Assembly: GCA_037447655.1 (NCBI GenBank)
Contig: JBBHKE010002011.1
Span: 1 to 64,000 of the forward strand
DNA from: Zygnema cylindricum
Taxonomy: Eukaryota; Streptophyta; Zygnematophyceae; Zygnematales; Zygnemataceae
Length of the DNA: 64,000 nt
Direction: 5' to 3'
Positions 57,141 through 64,000 of the stretch are shown here, in pieces. Within the stretch, counting starts at the first letter, position 1; each line of letters begins with the position of its first letter. Under the pieces are notes generated by a model that saw nothing but the letters and a program-made list of their open reading frames with translations, did no database searches and was not told the DNA's origin. The position numbers and the translations under genes are program-made.

Positions 57141-58238
57141 CACCTACTTTTGAACTATGGGTCTTTCGTTCGATTTCTCGTACATTATTTTCGTACTGAA
57201 ACTGTACGGACAGCCCACCTCCCACCAAATATACCTCGATTATTTTTCTTGGTCCCGGCACGATTTATCGAGAACTATGATTGCGCGATAGTAGATATAT
57301 AGAGTAGCTAATAATCGCTGTAAAAATATTCCCGATACAGAACACTTCTTTGCAAAGCGTTCGAATGTGCGAAAATGATTTCGCTACTTTGAAATGTGAC
57401 GGCTGTAGACGATTTCAAAACGTGCGGCAATTGGTGACATCTACAATTGGTGGTACCTTTCCATCTCTTGCTATCGAAGTTTACACGTTTAGAAGTTTCG
57501 AGGAAGGAACGAACCACTTTTTACCGTACAGTGTGTGTACGAAACCATACCAGACGTGTGTACGAAACACTGTCAATCGTATCTTTCTCCCGTGCCTGGG
57601 AAGGTTACAGCTTTTTGGAAGAGTCTGTAATCCACGTGCTCAAAATTGAATGGCTCCACTTAAGATAAGGTCGTAGATTGAAAATCGTCAAAATATTTTT
57701 CTCACCGACCAGCTTCAACTTTGAAATCTTCATTTGCGTACCATGGTCGTGTTGTGATTTCTGAATGTATGTATCATGTGCAAAATTATTTTTCGATTTC
57801 CACTCGTTGCCGTCTTGACACGTATGTTCATTATCCAACGTGTCGCGGCTCAATTTTTTCTGTAAATGGTGATGTACTTCATCGAGGTACATCACCATTT
57901 ACAGAAACTTTCGAAACGAATGCTTCGCGAAAATAAATCCAACGGTCATTGTTATCTCCCAGACTTTTGGAGATTTTTTCCAAGATTCACTGTAATGCTG
58001 TTCGCCCATAAAAACAAAATAAGCGGTAAAATATGGTACGGATAGGCGCCGATTTCTGTGAACTACCCCACTTTTCGTCTGATGGAACGCCAACCTAAAA
58101 AATTTCCCACAATTGGTGACGTCTACCAAAATAACAACGGTTGTAGACGCGCAGGGTTTTGTGACATTGTGACATCATGCTCGTTTGAAATGTGACGGCT
58201 GTAGACAATTTGAAAACATGCGACAATTGGTGACGTCT
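57141..58238. other. Intergenic, repeat fragments and a perfect hairpin
   Basis: A 21-bp perfect inverted repeat with 9-nt loop lies at 57857-57907 (arms TTTCTGTAAATGGTGATGTAC). Two copies of the TGTGACGGCTGTAGACGATTT word cluster lie near 57390 and 58190. No gene supported. Confidence 0.5.
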
Positions 58239-58807
58239 ACGATTGGTGGTATCTTAACGCATCTTGCTTATCAAAGATTCGCAGCGTTTGGAAACAGGTG
58301 AACCAGAGTGTGTACGGACCACCGAGCCGTACTTTTCCCTGTCGTCCCATAAAAGAAAGCAGCGTTTGGAAGTTTTGAGGAAGCAACGAACCACTGAAAA
58401 CCGTACAAAACCGTTCAAAAAGGTGTCGAGGCACCACGTAAAACCTACAAGACCGTGTTGGTGGACCAAAAGCTTAACTCAATTTTCCTGCATCCCATTT
58501 CTTTCCCTCTCCCTTTCCCTTTTTGTGTCCCTTAGGAGTATTCCCTTCTGTCCCTCTTCCTTGCCCTCTTTCTCCCTCTCCCTCTCCCTCTCCCTCTCTC
58601 TCCTCTTTTCCTTCCCTCAGTTTTTTGTGTCCCATGGCTTCTCTCACTGTACCTTTAAGGAATAAATTTATTCAAGTCAGGATTCACGAACTAGTCGCTT
58701 TCATTAAACGATGTTTTTTGAACGAAAATTCGGTCGAAAATTTCATGGATTCTACTGGAGGTAAGAATAGCTCAGGAACCTAAAAGATTTGATTTATTGT
58801 TGTTTCG
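58239..58807 (+). repeat. 569-bp segmental duplicate, copy 2
   Basis: Near-identical to 56186-56755; differences are single bases and one CTC-repeat length change. Confidence 0.9.
58634..58760 (+). CDS. MAS-type exon 1 (copy 2)
   Basis: Same 42-codon open exon as at 56582, with the same phase-1 donor TACTGGAG|GTAAGA. Downstream sequence differs from copy 1 after 58807. Confidence 0.45.
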
Positions 58808-58829
58808 TTTGAGTTCTAGTATTGTACGT

Positions 58830-59090
58830 CGAGAAGTTTCGTTTCGCGCGACATACGTCTAGTTGTTTCGTTTCGCATAAGTTAAGTTTTGTCGTACAGG
58901 ATTGTTTGTTTGGTTTCTAGTAGTTTCATTTTGTTTTGTACCACATTTACGTCTAAGTACATTTAGACACTTCTAGAGTTAGTGTTGTAGATTGTTTCTA
59001 CGGCTAAGTTTAAAAGCCATCGTATGAGTTAGAAATAATAATTAGGAATCTATCAAGAGTCAATTAAGGAGGAATGAATTATGAGAAGTG
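58830..59090 (+). repeat. Interspersed repeat, inverted copy of 171-620
   Basis: TTTCGTTTCGCGCGACATACG ... GAGTCAATTAAGGAGGAATGA, matching the minus strand at the window start. Confidence 0.6.
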
Positions 59091-59296
59091 TAATGTTTGT
59101 CATGCACGATTACATTTTATTGCCTATGGAGGAATTTCGACCCTATTATGACTTCATTGGATGCGGTTTCGGACCAATTTTGGAGTTAGTTATTATAGGG
59201 CCGGCAAGACACCAAAAGCTATTTTTGAGAGACGATTTTGACTCCACCGTTTATTGTTTTGATCTGGAATCAAACGTCCTATTACATTCTATGTAG
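59081..59296 (+). CDS. Hypothetical 71-codon frame
   Basis: MRSVMFVMHDYILLPMEE, FRPYYDFIGCGFGPILELV, then a charged segment LFLRDDFDSTVYCFDLESN. Composition is protein-like, but there is no motif, no splice signal I would rely on and no second copy in the window. Confidence 0.25.
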   Translation: MRSVMFVMHDYILLPMEEFRPYYDFIGCGFGPILELVIIGPARHQKLFLRDDFDSTVYCFDLESNVLLHSM

Positions 59297-59755
59297 CGTA
59301 GCTGATAGAACTTTACTTTACTTAATTTGGATAATTAGGCTACGAGATATGTTAGGTCAAAGTAGTCTTTTGGTACAGTTTTTGAAAACTTTGATGTACA
59401 GTAACTTTGCAACGGATCATTCAAATACGCTGTATTTCATATTGGTAGATAGAACTTTTTAATACCTTTGTAATAAGATTTGGTTTGTATTAATCCAATA
59501 GATATTTGGAGAGATATGGCAGTTTCTGTAAACTGCATAATATAGGTTAATTACTGACTTTTCGAAGTAATGATTGCTTTGGTCGGTTGGAAATTGGTAC
59601 AGGCTGTCCAACCGACGGTTCATAAGTCAAAGGTTCTGACGTTTTCGGGAATTAAACATAGAATAAGTCCCGTAGTGTCAGTTTTTGATGCTAAGTATTA
59701 GTTCTAAGTGTTTTAGGTTGTTGGAACTCAATATTGCATTGGAAATGAAGGCTCA

Positions 59756-59945
59756 GAACTGTCTCTCAGTTCTGTCGCCTTCCAAAACCTGAACTCACCA
59801 GAAAANNNNNNNNNNGTGACAGTGCCATTAATCCCCAAATTTTTTCAAAAGAAAACAAATGCTGGATTTGAAACTTCCAGTCATAGAAATTTTCGCCGTG
59901 AAATTTCGGCACAGAGTTTGAGACAGACGAAGGGCTAGGCCCATA
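59756..59945 (-). pseudogene. Copia Gag start (element 9), broken by a scaffold gap
   Basis: On the minus strand a frame starting at an ATG inside the LTR end (59966) reads MASHSIGYGPSPSSVSNS through the primer site and on to VPKFHGENFYDWKFQIQHL. Ten Ns at 59806-59815 interrupt it, after which it stops. It resembles Gag starts with NF/GF-x-x-W. Confidence 0.65.
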
Positions 59946-59948
59946 ACC

Positions 59949-60400
59949 TATTGAATGTGATGCCATAAAAGGCTGAAAAGATTAATATGTCGAAATATCA
60001 AGAAAAGCCAAAACAAGAAAAAACACTAAGATAAATAAGACAAGGAAGAAAGTAACGACAAACAAGGAAACAAGTGAGAGGTTTGTCGTTCAAGTGTCTT
60101 TGATTTTTGATAAATATTCACAACGACACAAAAGAGTCTTATAGTAAGACGAGGTAAGGGGTAGCCGCAAAAAAATTGTAAAAGGTACATCTAGCCTAGA
60201 GCGTAACTTAGGAAGGTACAAATGTTATGATAAAGATTCCTACGCAATAATCATCAATTTTAATAAAGGTATGTACATTCCACTAAATAAAGTACAGAAT
60301 GCTAAACCGAAGTACAAGACTTACAGCATAGCAAATAGAACTCTAAAAGTAGTGTAGGAAAATAACAAGTAGTGTAGAATGCTTTAATTGTATTTCAACA
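59949..60400 (-). repeat. Element 9 5' LTR (452 bp) with half-tRNA primer site
   Basis: Minus strand TGTTGAAATACAATTAAAGC ... CACATTCAATA followed by GGTTATGGGCC. Same family as 52166-52636. Its primer site lacks the last matching bases (CTAG instead of CACC). Confidence 0.8.
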
Positions 60401-60461
60401 ATATATAATATATAATACAATTTAGTATAAAATCCTAATATTTAGTGTACTATATTTCCTA

Positions 60462-60590
60462 CACTTATCGCCAATAAAAATTTTGTTGGTTCCGAAAAGA
60501 TATATCCGGACCCCTCACAGTTCAATAATCGATAACTATCGTTATCACTTTTATCGCGATAAGTTTTTTCACGAAACACAACACTACTAC
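60462..60590. mobile_element. Partial TIR element (TAGTGTTGTG family)
   Basis: TTATCGCCAATAAAAATTTTG ... GAAACACAACACTA; only the right TIR remains. Confidence 0.6.
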
Positions 60591-61430
60591 TTTGTGTGGG
60601 TTCTTGCAGTTTTAGTGAGGGAGCACCGAGAATAAAAGAAGGGGCAAACATTTGTTACGTTTGTACTTAGGGAACATCATATATGTTTGAAAACTTGGAC
60701 TATAAGCAGTTCTTGAAGGCTTAATATAATTCCTCTTTGGTCAGTTACAAAATACGACTACATCTCCCACGTGTAATACTCTTGACGTTGCTTCCACATT
60801 GAACCACAAGAAAGTACCATCCCTTAGGTTTTTAATGCCGAAGGATATTATTTGCTTTCTAGTGAAAGACTTGGCTACACAATCGACCTCCACCTTATTC
60901 AACCAAGAGTTAATGTTCTCCTAGGGTTTCTTGTGATACGTGGGTAATTGAATTGGAAAAGGCCCACTTTCTACTTGAGGATTCCAATTAAGGTAAAAAA
61001 CAAATTGTTGGAATCGATGGAAAAATATAGTGTTCGTTGTAAATCATTTTTGAAATTTAAGATCTTCTCATAAGATCTTGTAGAATTTCCTAATACTTCC
61101 ACTGGAAAAAAGTGACCACCTTGGTCAACCTAGTGGTACCCCCATGTTCCAGCCTCTTGCCATCCAATTCCGTGGAAGTCTTGCTCTGGTATGGAAAAGT
61201 GGAATCCCTCTCTAAATACCGACTAATTGTCAACGGTTTATATTAACCGTCCAGATTGTCAGCTTCCAGATGGCAAATGTGAAGATTTTTTTATCAAAAT
61301 AGCGATGGTTAAACCATCTTAGTACAAAACGTGATTGGAAATGTAAAAATGTTTACTACCATTAAAGGCTTTAGAATCTTAGTCGATGTTTGTGGAGTGT
61401 TGGAAAAACTCAAAAGAACAGAAAATGCAC
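60591..61430. other. Intergenic, no supported feature
   Basis: No coding frame, RNA gene or repeat that I can support. Confidence 0.4.
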
Positions 61431-61432
61431 TA

Positions 61433-61649
61433 CACCGTCGATCGTATTTAGCGTGTATGTTTTTTTTTGTCTCTTAAAACATCTTTTCTCCATACATACA
61501 TGTCGGATTGTGGATCTGACGGTTGCGATTGAAAGGTTGTATTCTCAGCTTACGAATGGCGGTCTTAAATTGAAAATTGGACAAATGTGTACGGAGATAA
61601 GATGTTTTCAGTGGCGAAAAAACATACACGCTGAATACGATTGACGGTG
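61433..61649. mobile_element. Short MITE, 217 bp
   Basis: TA-flanked, CACCGTCGATCGTATTTAGC / GCTGAATACGATTGACGGTG, with inner arms TTTTCTCCATACATACATGTC / ATGTGTACGGAGATAAGATG. Confidence 0.85.
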
Positions 61650-61651
61650 TA

Positions 61652-62255
61652 GCTAAGCAACACTAAAAAAAAAAATAAAAGCAATAAAAACTAAAACAAA
61701 TACCAAAACCAAACTACAATAGCACTAAAAAACAACGCTATACACGAAATCTATAAGACAAACTGGGCCGTTGGCCCAAAACCTAAAACAAGTCCACACT
61801 AAAAGTCGGAACAACAAATATCATCAATGTGCACCGGTCCCTGAATTTCAAATTCAAACTACGACCTCGAAATCTAGACCCGAACTCACGCTTAACAGAA
61901 CTGCCCAGGAACTAGCGTCAAATCTTAAATAATCATGGTACCGTACTGGTGTACTTTGGAGCACAAAGAAGTACAATAAATTTGACGACGTAACTTTTAG
62001 GTTTTCCCGGCAGTTTTCCACCGATTTTTTGAAGGGTTATGAACGATTTAACATGCATGAGCCTCGGTTCGGCAAAATCCATCAGTCTGGCTGGTTTTGA
62101 AAATCCCAAACCTGTTCCAAACTTTTCAGATTGGTTCGGGGCCAAATTAAAACGCACCGAGCCGAGCTCGTAGCACTCAGATTCCAAAAGAATTTTACCT
62201 GGAATCTTTTCAAATTTTCTTTCATCCGGCGGTGAACTTCCAACAGTAACGATAT
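61652..62255. other. Intergenic, no supported gene
   Basis: The minus frame over 61933-62322 extends into the MITE and shows no motif. A-rich at 61660-61740. Confidence 0.4.
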
Positions 62256-62257
62256 TA

Positions 62258-62473
62258 CACCGTGAATCGCTAATAGTGTTGATGTATTTTTGCCACTTAA
62301 AACATATTTTCTCCGTACACACTTGTCAGATTGTGGATCTGACGGTTGCGATTGAAAGATGTTATTCTCAGCTTTCGATAGGCGGTCTCAAATTGAAAAT
62401 TGAACAAGTGTGTACGGAGACAAAATGTTATAATTGGCGAAAAAGTTACTAACACTAATAGCGATACATGGTG
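62258..62473. mobile_element. Short MITE, 216 bp
   Basis: TA-flanked, CACCGTGAATCGCTAATAGTG / CACTAATAGCGATACATGGTG; inner arms TTCTCCGTACACACTTGTC / AAGTGTGTACGGAGAC. Confidence 0.85.
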
Positions 62474-62704
62474 TACAGTAACAGTCAGAGATTTGTGGAG
62501 GTGAATTAGGGTTCAGAACCCAGTTCTTGTGGCGTTTGAAATTTTATGAAATTATGCGCATATTCGTGTCACCCGTTACACCTGTAAACTACAGTACAGT
62601 ACAGATAGGTACATATCGACACGCTTTAAAATCGAATCAGACGGTCACTATGCTTTCCATACAATACGGCGACGATTAAAGCATCATTAATGTGCGGCAG
62701 TACA

Positions 62705-63156
62705 AGTACTGAAAAGATTGAAATGTCGAAAAATAACAAGAAAAGCAAAAACAAGAAAAACACTAAGATAAATAAGACAAGGAAGAAAGTAATGACAAAC
62801 AAGGAACAAGTGAGAGGTTTGTCTTTCAAGTGTCTTTGATTTTTGATAATTATTCACAACGACACAAGAGAGTCTTATAGTAAGACGAGGTAAGAGTAGC
62901 TGCAAAAAGGCTCTAAAAGGTACATCTAGCCTAGAGTGTAACTTAGGAAGGTACATCTAGTTATGGTAAAAGGAATCTAAGACTAAAGAGATTCCTACGC
63001 AAGAATCATCAATTCTAATAAAGGTATGTACATTCCACTAAATAAAGTACAGAATGCTAAACCGAAGTACAAGACTTATAGAGTAGCAAATATAACTCTA
63101 AAAATAGTGTAGGGAAAACAACAAGTAGTGTGGAATGCTTTAATTGTATTTCAACA
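62705..63156 (-). repeat. Outer LTR of the 11-kb nest, 3' end truncated
   Basis: Minus strand TGTTGAAATACAATTAAAGC through CTTTTCAG. The last ~25 bases of the LTR (GGCATCACATTCAATA) are missing. Right flank TTATC equals the left flank of 52166. Confidence 0.8.
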
Positions 63157-63184
63157 TTATCTTCTCTCCCCCCCAAAATTGTAG

Positions 63185-63310
63185 AATTTAGTAATTTGCA
63201 AAATATTGTGGAATCGAAGTTGTTAACAACATCGGAATTTTTTTTTTATTTTATTTATTTTGACGGTGGGGATTTTTGATTGACAAAAAGGGCACCCGAG
63301 AAACCAGAAA
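63185..63310 (+). CDS. Multi-exon gene copy B, exon 3 (one in-frame stop)
   Basis: Acceptor AAAATTGTAG, donor CCAGAAA|GTGAGT, 126 nt, phase 1-1. Reads FSNLQNIVESKLLTTSEFF ... FDGGDF, a TGA, then LTKRAPEKPES. Aligned with copy A exon 3 (LQKIAESKLLTALEIF ... LLTKRPPEKTKK). The TGA arises from one base out of register in a T-run (GATTTTTGATTG against GAGTTTTTATTG). Confidence 0.5.
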
Positions 63311-63480
63311 GTGAGTTTTTTATTGCCATAAGTTTTTTTTTTTTAAGTTTTTTTTTTTCCAGTAAAGTCTTTTATGTAAGTTTTTTTCTATGTTTTTTTG
63401 TTATCTCAAATACATCTTTTTGTAAAAAACATTTTTTATTGAGAAATATAATCGGTTGAAAAGGTTAAAATTGAAAACTA

Positions 63481-63679
63481 CACCTTGAATCGTTATTAGC
63501 GTATAGAAATTATTAGTGTAAAGAAAAAATTAGCATCATTCATTCTAATTTAGTGCTAGGAGACGTGGCGGATTATGGTCCACGTCCTTAAATAGTGTAG
63601 TTTATTACATTTAAGGTATCAATGTCAAAATTTTGGGGTGCCGATATAGCGTACATAAGGCTAATAACGATTCACGGTG
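63481..63679. mobile_element. MITE (199 bp) in intron 3 of gene copy B, TSD proven by paralogue
   Basis: CACCTTGAATCGTTATTAGC / GCTAATAACGATTCACGGTG flanked by TA on both sides. Copy A has the empty site: GAAAACTAGTTTTTTCA at about 15405 against GAAAACTA-[MITE]-TACTGTTTTCA here. Confidence 0.9.
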
Positions 63680-63895
63680 TACTGTTTTCATTCCTTTTTA
63701 TTGTTTTGTTTTGTTTTTTTTTTTTTTTTTTCAAGAGAGTAATAAAAGCTATTTATATATATTTATATATTGTTTTACTTATTTTTAATTTCTTATATAT
63801 TCATTTGTTTATTTGTTTTATTTGTTTATTAGCTTTTTCGTTTAGTTAGTTATTAATTAATTTGTTTAATTGTTTGTTAATTTATTTTCGGGCAG

Positions 63896-64000
63896 GTGGA
63901 ACTCTGTTTTTGTACGACAAAAAAGAAACTCGATCTTTTCGAAATGACGGCCTTATTAGGCAAAAAAAAAAAAAAACGGAGGAAGTACAGTAAACGAAAC
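63896..64000 (+). CDS. Multi-exon gene copy B, exon 4 (runs off the window)
   Basis: Acceptor TTTCGGGCAG|GTGGAAC, phase 1, reads GGTLFLYDKKETRSFRNDGL then an A14 run and a GGAAGTACAGTAAACGAAAC stretch matching copy A (GGAAGTACAGTGAACGAAAC). The A-run length (14 against 9 in A) decides whether the frame stays open. The gene continues beyond 64000. Confidence 0.55.
   Translation, partial: MELCFCTTKKKLDLFEMTALLGKKKKKRRKYSKRN

Larger units (their letters stand above)
52166..63156 (-). mobile_element. ~11-kb retroelement nest splitting gene copy B, flanked by TTATC
   Basis: Outer LTRs of one family lie at 52166-52636 (3' LTR on the minus strand) and 62705-63156. Identical flanks TTATC are at 52161-52165 and 63157-63161. 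Joining the flanks restores the copy A intron: pyrimidine tract, then the exon 3 acceptor. Inside are copia pol (minus), a gypsy LTR and gag, a segmental duplication with MAS-type exons, another LTR with primer site, and MITEs. Confidence 0.75.

Noticed and set aside
61933-62322. 129-codon minus-strand frame
   Set aside because: It overlaps a MITE for part of its length, has no motif and no second copy.

Overview
The window is eukaryotic nuclear DNA from a photosynthetic organism, and most of it is transposable-element sequence. The coding capacity belongs almost entirely to LTR retrotransposons (mainly Ty1/copia, some Ty3/gypsy). Introns have GT-AG borders and T-rich interiors. A C-terminal fragment of the plastid gene psbA is embedded at about 19 kb. 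Two clues point, by inference, to the green lineage. The psbA C-terminus lacks the short insertion I associate with cyanobacterial and red-algal D1. The half-tRNA primer sites are perfectly complementary over 15 nt to a plant-type initiator-Met anticodon arm. I cannot name the species.

Layout. 0-11.3 kb: simple repeats, pyrimidine tracts and many non-autonomous TIR elements of two families, one with ends CACCGTGAATCGCTATTAG and one with ends TAGTGTTGTGTATCGG, all next to TA. One of them carries a short repetitive reading frame. 11.6-18.2 kb: a multi-exon gene of unknown function (copy A). Its intron 2 holds a copia fragment and a complete ~0.5 kb TRIM whose LTRs each contain a tRNA-like gene. 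18.8-24.7 kb: a decayed copia interrupted by the psbA fragment and a solo LTR. 24.7-28.0 kb: a decayed minus-strand copia, also carrying a solo LTR. 28.57-34.84 kb: a near-complete copia (two LTRs, perfect 5-bp target duplication CGTGG), itself inserted in an older LTR. 35.1-37.4 kb: an internally deleted relative. 38.0-40.3 kb: the 3' half of a gypsy element. 42.4-44.5 kb: a nested foldback palindrome. 46.3-49.0 kb: a copia with gag. 50.6-52.2 kb plus 63.2-64.0 kb: a second copy (B) of the multi-exon gene, split by an ~11 kb nest of retroelements flanked by TTATC.

How the parts fit. Copies A and B align exon by exon. Exons 1-4 all use phase-1 junctions, and exon 2 is exactly 156 nt in both. 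Copy A serves as an empty site that proves the boundaries of a MITE in copy B. The copia elements fall into two primer classes. One class uses the anticodon half of initiator tRNA, and in two such elements the primer site contains the apparent gag start codon. The other class uses the tRNA 3' end. LTRs of the half-tRNA class also carry antisense tRNA-like modules and a conserved GTAC dyad upstream of an inverted CCAAT box.

Most retroelement frames are broken. Two 10-N scaffold gaps are present (19402-19411 and 59806-59815), and the first is flanked by a 283-bp duplication that looks like an assembly artefact.
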